This document shows positions 43,261 through 54,221 of a stretch of DNA of 64,000 bases, one piece after another (position 1 is the stretch's first letter; each line of letters opens with the position of its first letter). Both the position numbers and the translations under genes were made by a program. Below the pieces are notes generated by a model. It saw nothing but the letters and a program-made list of their open reading frames with translations, was not told the DNA's origin and did not search any database. The DNA lies in the NCBI RefSeq assembly GCF_027580225.2, contig NC_073342.2, positions 10,188,501 to 10,252,500 of the forward strand, in the 5' to 3' direction. The stretch is from Misgurnus anguillicaudatus. Lineage: Eukaryota > Chordata > Actinopteri > Cypriniformes > Cobitidae.

Positions 43261-44250
43261 GTGTAGTCAATAAACATTCATATATGATTTTTGGTTAACG
43301 GGCAAGCAAACAAACATGGATCTTTTAAGTAGCACTATATATATTCTTTGTACAAACAATATCTCCGTGAACTTGAATACATTTTTAAATGAAATCTATT
43401 TGATTCGATTCTTTTATCATCAGTTAATATATCAGCACTATCCACATAAAATTAACTATTTTTGATAGAACACGTTATATCAAAATTGAAACTCTTTCAC
43501 AAAATATAAGGTAATGGGTGATCCGATGTGTGTATTTTTAACAAATCTTTTACAAGCACTTTCTCTGTTAACAATTTTCTCAAATTTCCTGCCAAATGTA
43601 TTGTATTTTGTGATTTGGCTAAAGATTTAAGTTATCCTTTTAACCAATATACTCGTTTTATAGACGGTGGGTGGGTAGAACAAGGAACCACCAGTTTTGT
43701 TGTGCCCAAAAATGTTAATACTCCTGCAAATTGGTAAGTGTTGCCTATAAATATAATGATGCAATAAGTATGTAGTTATTACAATAAGAGGTCAACAATA
43801 CTGATGTACAAATATATGCATAGTGCCAAAATGTCACGTTATTTACAATTCGTTTTTTTAACCAAACATTTATTTTTGTGAATGAACTGCAGTTTGCAAT
43901 AACAATCAGAGACATGACAGTAAAATCAAATAAAACAGGAGTCAGAAATGTTGGTCCAGAAAAGTCACAATGACTGTAGTGCAACTGAACGGTAGTGCAA
44001 ATCAACATTTAGAAATTAGACATTTTCAAATGTATTTCTTAAATGTATAAACACTTAAAATACATAAGTAAAATGGTATATAATACACATTATTTTTTGT
44101 GAACAAGAACTGGCAGAGCTGTAGAGCAAATAAGTCACAATGATAGAAGTCTAAGTGAACTGTAGTGCAAATAAACATCTATGAAATGTACATGTTCAAC
44201 TGTATTTCTTGAATGTATAAACATTAAAAAAATAACTAAATAAAATGGTA
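43261..44250. other. AT-rich DNA; one open frame ending at a donor-like site
   Basis: The frame at 43528-43737 (plus) reads with ordinary protein composition near its end (IDGGWVEQGTTSFVVPKN) and closes at AATTGGTAAGTGTT, which fits a splice donor. I cannot name a family. The rest is AT-rich and unassigned. Short direct repeats near 44100-44215 and 43960-44080 (GAACTGTAGTGCAAAT words) suggest a degenerate tandem repeat. Confidence 0.3.
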
Positions 44251-44252
44251 TA

Positions 44253-44515
44253 TTATAAACATCTATAGGTGTGACCCAAAACTGGCAGAGTGCTCCTTCT
44301 GTGCTCTTCTTTCTCTCTTCTGTGCTCCTCTTTCTCTCTTCTGTGCTTCGCTTTCATTGTTTTCCCTTTAGCATCTTTTGATAAGAGGTACATCTCCAGA
44401 GGTTTGTCTCGGACTGTTTTCTTTTGTTTAGATTGGACCTTGTGACGGCTGGTGCTGGATGATCCTGAAGACGTGCTTGCTGGGGCCTCCTCACTTTTGC
44501 TCACATCATTTTTAG
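44253..44515 (-). CDS. Unknown charged open frame next to the 34-residue repeat array
   Basis: On the minus strand, read from about 44515, the frame gives DVSKSEEAPASTSSGSSSTS, then a basic part (QSKQKKTVRDKPLEMYLL) and a charged duplication REKEEHR followed by another REKEEHR, ending HTYRCL at the stop. There is no ATG at its beginning; upstream, TTTACAG near 44535 is acceptor-like, so it could be a last exon. It lies directly downstream, on the same strand, of the tandem repeat array, whose last unit runs up to about 44570. I do not recognise the protein. The composition is non-random and the stop-free length (about 84 codons) is modest. Confidence 0.3.
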
Positions 44516-44574
44516 CAGAAATATTGCTGTGAATACTGTAAAGATAAATTTAGTATTCATCAGAAACAATCTTT

Positions 44575-46690
44575 CACAAAAAGTGTCATTAAGTGTTAAT
44601 ACTTTGTCAAATAGTTTTATAATAGCGTCATGGATATTTTTCTTAACTTCAACTACAGTGGTACATATATAATTTGTCATTAAAATGCCATTAAGTGTTA
44701 ATACTCTGTTATATAGTTTTATAACAGCATCATGAATATGTTTCTTGACCTCAACTACAGTAATACAAATATAATTTGTCATTAAAATGTCATTAAGTGT
44801 TAATACTCTGTCTAATAGTTTTATAACAGCGTCATGAATATTTTTTTTTTGACCTCAACTACAGTAGTACAAATATAATTTGTCATTAAAATGTCATTAA
44901 GTGTTAATACTCTGTCTAATAGTTTTATAACAGCGTCATGAATATTTTTTTTTGACCTCAACTACAGTAGTACAAATATAATTTGTCATTAAAATGTCAT
45001 TAAGTGTTAATACTCTGTCAAATAGTTTTATAACAGCATCATGAATATGTTTCTTGACCTCAACTACAGTAATACAAATATAATTTGTCATTAAAATGTC
45101 ATTAAGTGTTAATACTCTGTCTAATAGTTTTATAACAGCGTCATGAATATTTTTTTTTGACCTCAACTACAGTAGTACAAATATAATTTGTCATTAAAAT
45201 GTCATTAAGTGTTAATACTTTGTCATATAGTTTTATAACAGCATCATGAATATGTTTCTTGACCTCAACTACAGTAATACAAATATAATTTGTCATTAAA
45301 ATGTCATTAAGTGTTAATACTCTGTCTAATAGTTTTATAACAGCGTCATGAATATTTTTTTTGACCTCAACTACAGTAGTACAAATATAATTTGTCATTA
45401 AAATGTCATTAAATGTTAATACTCTGTCGAATAGTTTTATAACAACATCATGAATATTTTTCTTGACCTCAACTACAGTAATACAAATATAATTTGTCAT
45501 TAAAATGTTATTAAGTGTTAATACTCTGTCATATAGTTTTATAACGACATCATGAATATTTTTCTTGACCTCAGCTACAGTAATACAAATATAATTTGTC
45601 ATTAAAATGTCATTAAGTGTTAATACTTTGTCATATAGTTTTATAACAACATCATGAATATTTTTCTTGACCTCAACTACAGTAGTACAAATATAATTTG
45701 TCATTAAAATGTCATTAAGTGTTAATACTCTGTCGAATAGTTTTATAACAACATCATGAATATTTTTCTTGACCTCAACTACAGTGGTACAAATACAATT
45801 TGACATTAAATTGTCATGAAGTGTTAATACTCTGTTGAATAGTTTTATAACAGCATCACGAATATTTTTCTTGACCTCAACTACGGTGGTACAAATATAA
45901 TTTGTCATTATAATGTCATTAAGTGTTAATACTCTGTCGAATAGTTTTATAACAGCGTCATGAATATTTTTTTTTGACCTCAACTACAGTGATACAAATA
46001 TAATTTGTCATTAAAATGTCATTAAGTGTTAATACTCTGTCGAATAGTTTTATAACAGCGTCATGAATATTTTTTTTTGACCTCAACTACAGTGATACAA
46101 ATATAATTTGTCATTAAAATGTCATTAAGTGTTAATACTCTGTCGAATAGTTTTATAACAGCGTCATGAATATTTTTTTTTTACCTCAACTACAGTGATA
46201 CAAATATAATTTGTCATTAAAATGTCATTAAGTGTTAATACTCTGTCATATAGTTGTATAACAACATCATGAATATTTTTCTTGACCTCAACTACAGTGG
46301 TACAAATACAATTTGTCATTAAAATGTCATTAAGTGTTAATACTCTGTCTAATAGTTTTATAACAGCGTCATTAATATTTTTCTTGACCTCAACTACAGT
46401 GGTACAAATACAATTTGTCATTAAAATGTCATTAAGTGTTAATACTCTGTCGAATAGTTTTATAACAACATCATGAATATTTTTCTTGACCTCAACTACA
46501 GTAATACAAATATAATTTGTCATTAAAATGTCATTAAGTGTTAATACTCTGTCGAATAGTTTTATAACAGCACCATGAATATTTTTCTTGACCTCAACTA
46601 CAGTAGTACAAATATAATTTGTCATAAAAATGTCATTAAGTGTTAATACTCTGTCATATAGTTTTATAACAGTGTGATGAATATTCTTTA
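44575..46690 (-). repeat. Tandem array of about 21 units of 102 bp, each encoding 34 residues
   Basis: The unit is about 102 bp, a multiple of three. On the minus strand it reads MTNYICTTVVEVKKNIHDAV and then IKLFDRVLTLNDIL, 34 residues with a predicted amphipathic helical second half. Stop-free blocks are 44501-44782, 44936-45166, 45141-45983 (280 codons) and 46164-46625. The frame is lost only where the A-run (minus strand) in the VKKN codons is 9 to 11 instead of 8, or instead of the AAGAAAAA form. Differences between units fall largely in a few positions (T/I, A/V, R/K, F/Y/L). It may be a satellite that happens to be open or a repeat-encoding exon; no family with this unit is known to me. 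Confidence 0.85.
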
Positions 46691-47292
46691 GTTCATAATG
46701 TTTTTTTTAAGTTTCATCTCTGTGTTTAACAAATAAAATCAATCATTCAATAATAATAATAATAATTAAAATTGATAAAATTATATTTTATTGCATTTGG
46801 AGATTGATTCACCTAAAATTAAATCAAATCAGTACAATAATGGGTTAAGCCATGCAGCGTTGGGTCCATATTGCTGGAAAAACAGTAAATTACATTTATT
46901 TAATTAAATTAATTAAATGTTTTGTTCATTTTTTCTTTTATGTCAGAAACCTCTTTGTGAAGACGAACAAGTTCTGTTAGTTATCAGTTTTTTTTTTATT
47001 TATTGTGTATATAAATAAAATAAAGTATAATATTTTGACGTGTCTGTTGCATTTTGTTAAGGTATTTAAAATGATTTGACATAGTATTAACACTTAATGT
47101 CTTTTAATGACAGTTTAATGTAACGTTAACCCATTAAGCTAGGTTGTTTCTTAAGTTTGATCATTATTCTGGTGTGTCATGTTTATAACAGATTTATGAG
47201 AAGTTATGATGTATTGGTTTATGTCAAGTTGCCATAATAAAGACATCTCAATCAATGTCATCTAAAAATGACATAACTGAACAAATGACACT
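46691..47292. other. No gene seen; AT-rich
   Basis: Includes a short (ATA)n tract at 46750-46768 and words resembling the array flank (AGTATTAACACTTAATGTC near 47083), an inverted echo of the unit's AATACTCTG/TTAAGTGTTAAT segment. Otherwise unassigned. Confidence 0.35.
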
Positions 47293-47664
47293 TAAAGGTG
47301 CAGTGTGTAATTTTTAGAAGGATCTCTTGACAGAAATGCAAAATAATATACAAAACTATATTATCAGGGGTGTATAAAGACCTTTCATAATGAACCGTTA
47401 TGTAGAATGAGACCTTTTTCTACATACACAGAGGGTCCCCTTACATGGAAGTCGCCATTTTGTGCCACCATGTTTTTTACAGAAGCTCTTAACGGACAAA
47501 CTTTTTTACTAAGTTATCTTCAAGTGTGATATGTTTGTCCTGTGGCGGCTACCGTAGCTTCTCTATGCATTTCAAAAGTGAAGGGTGAGCTGTAAACTGA
47601 GTTGTTGGTTACAATTTGCAATCTCACCACTAGATGCCACTAAAATTTACACACTGCACCTTTA
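47293..47664. repeat. MITE with AAAGGTGCAGTGTGTAAT ends, complete copy
   Basis: TTAAAGGTGCAGTGTGTAAT pairs with ATTTACACACTGCACCTTTA. The interior matches, in order, the two halves flanking the LINE at 8274-9566. No coding capacity. Confidence 0.75.
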
Positions 47665-47829
47665 ATGAAAGTTGTCATAAATGTGCATACCATCTCCTTT
47701 ATTTTCATGGCATGTGTCATGTCAGTCTTATAAACACCCCTTCAAGTAAAGTGTTACCTTTTTTTTTATAAAATACTGGGTGAAACTGTACACAGCATGC
47801 ATTCATAAACATTTTGCAGTCAGACAAAA

Positions 47830-48005
47830 TGGTCACTAGCTGTCGCTGGGGCAGTACCCTTTAAAAAGGTCCTAATATGTATCATTCTGGCTCAAATATG
47901 TATATATTTGGTACCAGTATACACTCTTGAGGTACCAATATAAACTCTTTAGGTGCAAAGGTGTAATTTTTAAAAGTGTACCGCCACAGTGACAGCTAGG
48001 GACCA
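47830..48005. repeat. MITE related to 39291, with GGTACC-rich interior
   Basis: ATGGTCACTAGCTGTCGCTG at the left and GTGACAGCTAGGGACCATTT at the right are inverted. GGTACCA words occur three times inside. Confidence 0.6.
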
Positions 48006-49600
48006 TTTTTATGCCACAGATGTGATGTCCAGTTATCATAAAGAAAATAAACATGCTAATTCTATTTAAAATATGTTAATGTTTGACTGTCCCATCAAAT
48101 AGGTCAATGTCACAGTTGATATTGTGATGCATTTGTAACATCGAACATTCAAAGAATTTGATCGCATTGCATGATGAGAATTCCAACTCTGTGCAAATCT
48201 TTCTGCAAAGTTCCACATATTCTGTGTGGGCCTGCGTATGACTATAGAAATTCAAAAGTAGAGATGATTAGTCTTGGTTTCTCTAAAAGATTCTTTTGGC
48301 TGGAATTGTGACAGGATCTACTTTAGTCACATCTGTCTCTTTCTGTAGTGTGGGTGTCTGTATCTCCAGAAGGCTGACTTAAAGTCTCACACCATCTCAG
48401 TGGGGTTTGGATACGCTCTGAGTAGCACACAAGACTGGAACCAAACGCTCCCGTAGAGTCACAGAACGCTCAGGGTTGACAGCGCAGGTCCTTGGGGGTG
48501 GCGTGTCAATCTGGCTTTGTCACATTGAGCGTTCTGACCGACCCTTGTGACATTTACAGACGTTTGATATGTGGGGACACAGAAAAAGGGATACATGGGA
48601 TAAAACAATGAGGCAATATGGGGTTGAGCTCCTATTTAGTTTCAGTACCTCTGCTTCTGTCTCCTACCCCATGCCTCATTTCCCCAAAAAGATTTTTAAG
48701 TAATGATCTTTCTGCATTGTTCCAGTTTTCCTCTCTCTAATTCAGAGTGCTACCACACACACAACTTGTTTGTTGAATCTGGGTCATTCTGTATCATCTT
48801 TATTATGACTATGAGGTGAATGATGGAGCCTTTTATTCATTTTAATGCATCGCAAAAATCCGGAGCATCCAAACCGTCGCTTCCATCCCCTAATTGGTTT
48901 GATGTCTGTCATATCTCAGCGATATCACTGCCAAAGCCCCATTTTTGCTGTACAGATGGTGGCCAGAACATGTGACCGTTTGTCACACATAGCCAAGAAT
49001 AGTTTTAAATTCACACAAACACAAACATGCTGACTGCTAGTTTTGGGTGGAGCTCATGCAGGTTGTTGGGTTCCACCAGAGGGGTTCGTGGTGTTTAGTA
49101 TTACCACCCACCACCAGCTGTGGCAAACAGTCATTAGAAATTTTTGTTCTTAATAAGCTTTACTGCAATTCTGCCAGGACACTGTCAAAACCCTCGAACG
49201 CTCTTAGAAGCTCAACAGCTTATTGAAATAAAGATAAAAGGAATTTTGAACGAAGGAATTATGTTTGCTTCTCTTGGCCCTATTTCATTAGCATTAGCAT
49301 TCTTTTAGAAGTCACTAGTGTAAAATTAAACACTCTGAAGTGTTCATACACCATCCGATGCTTGATTTTGAAATAAAAAAAAAAAATTCTCGCAATTGCA
49401 AGGTTTAAACTAATTGGCTGACTTTACGCAATTTTCTGACTTGTTAGAGCATGTTACTTTAAACAAGTAATTAGTTATAGTTACTAGTTACTGTACTTCT
49501 CACAACTGTAGTAATGGAGTTAGTAACAGCGGCGTTACATAATTGAGTGCGTTTGCATAAGTAAGCGGATAACTAGAAAAAAACTGCTTCGTTTTTATGC
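48006..49600. other. No gene seen
   Basis: About 1.6 kb without a supported feature. Near 49495-49550 a one-ended hAT-like terminus (AGTAACAGCGGCGTTAC) appears. Confidence 0.35.
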
Positions 49601-49603
49601 CTT

Positions 49604-49972
49604 TGCAACCTGATCTCACAAATTTCCGTGGCATAGTCACAGAATTTTTTGCTCATTTTTCCGTGGCATTCTCACGGATCTCCGCATATTTCCGTGGCAT
49701 TCTCACGGATTGGTTACTCAACTGTTTTGTCCTATTTTCGTACTCTAACCCCAACGCCAGGCGACAATTGATTAAAGTTTAGAAAATTTAAAAGAATACA
49801 TCAAAAATTTTTTATAAACCAATACTTTAAGTGACATACTAATGCAAACACCAAATCTAACCCTAAAACGAAGCGACAATGGTAAGAAAATAGGACAAAA
49901 CAGTTGAGTAACAAATCCGTAAGAATGCCAAATTCGGTGACTATCCCATGGAAATTTGTGAGATCGTGTTGC
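49604..49972. repeat. Palindromic MITE with TTTCCGTGGCATTCTCACGG arms
   Basis: The ends GCAACCTGATCTCACAAATT and AATTTGTGAGATCGTGTTGC are inverted. The left arm repeats CCGTGGCATTCTCACGGAT twice. The centre holds the TCTAACCCTAAAACGAAGCG and CAATGGTAAGAAAATAGGAC core shared with 29753-30180 and 53569-53866. Confidence 0.65.
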
Positions 49973-50130
49973 TTTACAAAGAGACAGAGCGCAACGCGTC
50001 ATAACCTGAAAACTATGCCCACCGGGGTGGGGGGGGGTTGGGGGGCGGACGACCCATCGATCTCCATTGACTTTGTATTGCGAGAGGCTGCCTCCTTGTC
50101 ATTTTTTGGCTTATAACAAAAAACAGAAAA

Positions 50131-50232
50131 ATGCCTAAAAGCTGCTGTGTGACAATATGTACAACTAACAAGCCCAAAAACCCAGAAATAAGCTTTTATA
50201 AGCTGCCGACCCCCCCAAAAATGAGCGTTTAA
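50131..50232 (+). pseudogene. THAP domain start, left arm, 33 residues
   Basis: The ATG at 50131 begins MPKSCCVTICTTNKPKNPEI and proceeds to SFYKLP before sequence identity to the domain is lost and a stop follows. The two first zinc ligands are present; the conserved W and the C-x2-H pair are absent. It is homologous to the frame at 40341 and to the opposite arm. Confidence 0.5.
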
Positions 50233-50293
50233 AGACACAAAAGTGGAAAACTGGCAACTTTTCATAATACTACTATTAGTAGAACTGTGCCCA

Positions 50294-50431
50294 CTAGAGG
50301 GAAACATAGTGGCCGATCCAATTTTTTCTCCTTAAAGGCTGAGTTTTACGGCTCGACAGCTTATAAAAACTTATTTCTGTGTTTTTTAGCTTGTTAGCTG
50401 TACACCCCGCCACACAGCAGCCCCCCGGGCA
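50294..50431 (-). pseudogene. THAP domain start, right arm
   Basis: On the minus strand: GGCCVAGCTANKLKNTEISF, then YKLSSRKTQPLRRKNWIGHY with the conserved W, then a stop at 50294-50296. The initiator ATG region has been replaced by a C/G-rich word, so the copy cannot start. It keeps more of the domain than the left arm does. Confidence 0.5.
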
Positions 50432-50578
50432 GCACTCTGCTTTTTGTTATAAGCCAGAAATGACAAGGAGGCGGCCTATCGCAATACAAAGTCAATGGAG
50501 ACGGTTGGATTGGTCTCCCCCAGGTGGGCGTGGTTTTCAAATTAGCATAACTGCGCTCTGTCTCTATGCAAATCAATA

Positions 50579-51385
50579 AACCGGTTATGCAGACAACTGT
50601 GTTTACATGGGACTTGAAGATTTGTCAGGTTTCTCGCAGGTAGTGACGTCACCGCAGATAATACATAATAGTCGTTCAAAAAGCCTACGGCATATCTGTC
50701 TTAAGCTATACTGTTGTATCTCTTCTTATGTTTGCAGAACCTATAAATATGCTTTTATTTTACAGTTTAATAACTTGGATGCCCCCAATATTAAATCTGT
50801 TATATGAATGCTTCATTAGATCAGAATTACTTGACACAGACGTTGAGAAACTTTTTCTTCCTGGGCATAAATTGCACGTTACATAAACATTCTTGCCTTT
50901 CACTTTATCAAGGGAAAAAATTGTGCTTATTATACTTCCAGAGTTTGCGAACGCTACCTTTGAGCTCGTTGTACTTGCCATCACTCTTTCGTCGCTGGAG
51001 CGCAAGGACTGGGCTGCCTATGAGTGCTTTGGGACGGGGATGGTCCCCACAGCACCCGCTGCTTATTGAGAAGAGTGAACAATACGTGCTTTCATGTCAG
51101 TCTCCAAAAGTCTCCAACCACTCCAGAAAAAGTCGCTAGATTTGTCCTAGTCACTTTTTTTTTAAATAAAGTCGCTAAATGAGTCTAGAAAGTTACTAAA
51201 TCTAGCAACAATGTCACTAAGTTGGCATCACTGCTCGGACTGTGCATGTGCTTGTGTGTGCCTCTGGTTGGCTAACAATGGAAATTAAGCCAGTTATTAT
51301 CAGTTATGTGTTTGTCCCACCCCTTCTGACACACACACCATTCATCATCAGTTATGTGTCCCAACCGAGGGGCAACCTTCCGATC
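50579..51385. other. No gene seen
   Basis: Frames at 50760-51005 (minus) and 50804-51139 (plus) overlap. The minus frame is mildly reminiscent of a BED-finger start (VYVTCNLCPGRKSFS, then SSNSDLMKHSYNRF, a C-x2-C then H-x4-H-like spacing) but too short and uncertain to name. Confidence 0.3.
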
Positions 51386-51389
51386 TCTC

Positions 51390-51910
51390 TAATGAAGCCA
51401 ACACGGAAGTGACTTAAACTGCAATTCATCGACTGGCCGCTTGAGGCTGGCTTCAAAAGGGAGTCAATTCCCATAGACTCCCATGTTAAAAATGGCCAAC
51501 TTTACAGTAGAAAATAATATGTTTACAGCCTGGTACAAAAAGTGTTTTTGGCCTATATAGCTAATTTTGCCCTTCATGACAACTGTGAGGGGGGTGAATT
51601 TTTTTGTAACTCATCCATTTAAATTGTATTAAGCCTTAAACTTCAGCATAATTAAGGGTGTGGCTGCTTGAGTGTCGGTTGAACAGCCACTGCTGTCACT
51701 AGACTCGCGCTAGGCGGGCGTGGTTTCACCTCAGCTTCACCCATGTCCCGCCTCTTTACCCATTTTCGGTTTTCGACGAGTAATTCGCGGGGACGCGCGG
51801 CCAAGATGGCGACGGCAGGCAACGCCTACTTTAAGCTTCAAAAGCGATCTTCACAAACCAATGGGTGACGTCACGGACACTACGTCCATATTTTTTTACA
51901 GTCTATGGTC
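51390..51910. repeat. MITE ending in ATTTTTTTACAGTCTATGGT
   Basis: The right terminus is a well-known fish MITE end. The interior words GGCTTCAAAAGGGAGTCAAT and CCCATAGACTCCCATGTTAA are consistent. I could not fix the left terminus. Confidence 0.45.
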
Positions 51911-52022
51911 CCAACACACAAACACACACACTAGAGAAAAACATTGCAGCCCTGATTACAAAAACACTAGACACCATCACAGAAATTCTAATGTTTTTAT
52001 TGGTTTTATTGGGACTTTTATT

Positions 52023-52244
52023 GGTTCTAATGGAATTTGGCCCAAAACATACTACAGTGTATTCGTCTCTGTTGGTCTCTAATGGTATGTATTGGTTCTA
52101 TTGATTCTATGTATTGGTTCTAATGGAATATGGCCCAAAACATACTACAGTGTATGTGTCTTTGTTGGTCTCTAATAGTATGTATTGGTTCTATTGGTTC
52201 TATGTATTGGTTCTAATGGAAAATGGCCCAAAACACACTACAGT
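52023..52244. repeat. Tandem repeat, about 94-bp unit
   Basis: Roughly two and a third copies of a unit containing TTGGTTCTAATGGAATATGG and CATACTACAGTGTATGTGTC. The last copy is cut by the solo LTR at its ACAGT word and its expected continuation resumes at 52728. Confidence 0.75.
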
Positions 52245-52722
52245 TGTCATGATCCTGTCTTCAGGTCACAGTTTTCTAGTCATAGTGACAGGATCATGGC
52301 AGCCCAATGTTTTGTGTGAGAGCACTAGCTTTGTTTTTTCATTGCCATGTGCTTTGTCTCGTTTCCTGACCCCGCCCCCTTGTTTCCTCGTTAGTTATCC
52401 CATTATTGTTTGATTCATGTCACCTGTTCCCCTCTTGATTTGCTCCCCTATTTAATGCCCTTGTGTTTGCAGTCCTGTGCTCGATCGTCTGTTTATATGG
52501 TGTGTTTGTTCCATGTGAGTTTGTAAGACCAAGTTGAGTCAAGTCATATCCTGTCTAGTGAGTTATTTCAAGTCTGTTGTCTAGTTTAGTGTAACCTTGT
52601 GAGTCTGTCTGTTTATTGCCCTGTTTACCCCCTCGTGGGTTTTGTTTTTCTGTTTTATTTAATAAACCCCTTTGCGTTCATCTGTTGTCTGCGCCTGGGT
52701 TCTGTACTCTCAAATCCTGACA
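52245..52722 (+). mobile_element. Solo LTR, 478 bp
   Basis: Starts TGTCATGATCCTG and ends AATCCTGACA (TG...CA), with a perfect 5-bp duplication ACAGT at 52240-52244 and 52723-52727. AATAAA at about 52660 could be the LTR polyadenylation signal, giving the plus orientation. The first 55 bases contain an imperfect hairpin (TCATGATCCTGTC with GACAGGATCATGG). No internal retroelement sequence flanks it, so the internal part was lost by LTR-LTR recombination. Family (for instance gypsy-like) not assignable from the LTR alone. Confidence 0.75.
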
Positions 52723-52727
52723 ACAGT

Positions 52728-53220
52728 GTAGTGGATTTAATGGTAAAAGTTAATGGTTCCTATTGGTATTTTAATGGAAACCATTAGAATTTTCTGTAAT
52801 GGTTTTATTGTTGTTGTTTTTTAAGCAGGGAGGTCCTACTGTCTGGCTGAGAGAGAGCCTACTCGGATGAAAATTGCTTCTGTGAGATCAATTATAGTAA
52901 CGCGCATCATTTAGTTATCAGTAACGATAATGGCGTTATAACAGGGGAACTCGTTAATGAAAAAGAAACGCTGTTAGTAACGCCATTTATTTATAACGCT
53001 GTTATTCCCATCACTGGTTATATGTGACAAACTTATAAACAAATGGCGGAAATTGTGTTTTGGCACCAACACAGTCACCACATACTGTACATAAGAATAT
53101 GCATTTAAACTCTGTTACAACAGGGTCATTTACAACAATTGTTAATTTTAAAGCAACAATTTGTACCTTGATTAGGTTAAAATAAACAAAATGAGAAAAT
53201 ACATAAAAAATTAACAATAG
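52728..53220. repeat. MITE fragments
   Basis: ACCATTAGAATTTTCTGTAA near 52780 is the inverted counterpart of ACAGAAATTCTAATG at 51979, so a larger element may span 51910-52830, holding the tandem repeat and the LTR. A hAT-like end (GTTATTCCCATCACTGG) closes a second fragment near 53017. Confidence 0.45.
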
Positions 53221-53568
53221 CTGTGTCCCAATTCGAAGGCTGCGAGTCTGCGCCCTTCTAAGGACATGACCTCAAAAAGCAAGCACTCCTTCTTTGGAGG
53301 TCGCAGGCCCCGAAGTCCACGAAGAGAACTGGCATGAGACGGTCTAGCCTCCGAAGGATCCATAATTTGCTTCACCTGCTACGTGCCTGTCAGCAGCACA
53401 CAGAGGAGGCGTTTCTGACTTTAATTAAATATGGAACTAGAAAAAAATCATTTAAATTTTAGAAAATTTGACACGTTGATGTAGATTAAACTAACCAACA
53501 GTATTAAGCTAATCAAAATTATAAATATTCACAACATACACAGAATAATATTGCAACACATCCTCATC
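53221..53568. other. MITE-like end and unassigned DNA
   Basis: TAGCTGTGTCCCAATTCGAAG at 53219 resembles a frequent fish repeat end; no partner was found. Confidence 0.35.
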
Positions 53569-53866
53569 CCATGGCGTCAATATTTGACGCCACTTGACCA
53601 TGCGTCAACAGCTGACGCGGAGGGCACACCCCTCGCGTCATCCCCCGACAAACTGGGGACCTCAATACTACTAGGTACGCGAAATTAAACAGTTGTCACC
53701 TGACATTGGGGTTAGGGTTAGGTTTGGGTAGGGATGTCATTATGTAAATCTAACCCTAAACCGACGCGAAAATGGTAAGAAAATAGGAAAGAGAATGCAA
53801 CAGACTTAATAGTATTGAAGTCCCCAGTTCGTCAAAAAATATTGACGCCATGGGATGAGACTGGGT
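53569..53866. repeat. Palindromic MITE with GACGCC ends and the ACCCTAA core
   Basis: CATCCCATGGCGTCAATATT and the inverted AATATTGACGCCATGGGATG form the ends. The centre holds GGGGTTAGGGTTAGG and TCTAACCCTAAACCGACGCG, the core shared with 29753 and 49604. The end words are unlike those of the other two. Confidence 0.65.
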
Positions 53867-54220
53867 TGAATATTACCGTTTTTGTTTTATTAACTTTAAT
53901 TTTTGCACTTTAAATAAAATATTTAAGGTGATTTCTTGTTAATTATTTCAATTGGTAACACCTAAAGGTTTAAGTCGGCATAAAACGGAAGATGCAATAG
54001 TGTTTTCTTTCGCATTGTGATGTACTGTATATGCGAGTGAAATTGCTTTTGGAATGAGAAAAACTGTAAGGTGTGACTTGATTTCAACCTTGGGAATTGG
54101 ATCATTGGAATTTGGAAGTCTGGACACTGAATAGTCAATATAGCCCCGCCCTCGGGGATATACAAATTGTCGTTATTGATTTCATTGTGACTTTTTTAAG
54201 CAGTCTCCTGTTAGTCAATA
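53867..54220. other. No gene seen
   Basis: AT-rich, unassigned. Confidence 0.35.
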
Positions 54221-54221
54221 T

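Larger units (their letters stand above)
49975..50578. mobile_element. THAP-encoding palindromic element, copy 2
   Basis: The outer words GAGACAGAGCGCAACGC at the left and GCGCTCTGTCTCTATGC at the right are inverted. TCCATTGACTTTGTATTGCG at 50061 pairs with CGCAATACAAAGTCAATGGA at 50480. Each arm carries the start of a THAP domain, transcribed toward the centre. The centre (about 50233-50330) is asymmetric. A small G-run insertion at 50022-50047 disturbs the left arm. Confidence 0.65.

Noticed and set aside
44575..46690. CRISPR-like array
   Set aside because: Units are contiguous near-identical 102-bp repeats without unique spacers, in a vertebrate genome context.
53700..53765. Telomere-like TTAGGG words
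   Set aside because: Only two or three units, inside the core of a palindromic MITE, with related words in two sibling repeats; not an interstitial telomere array.
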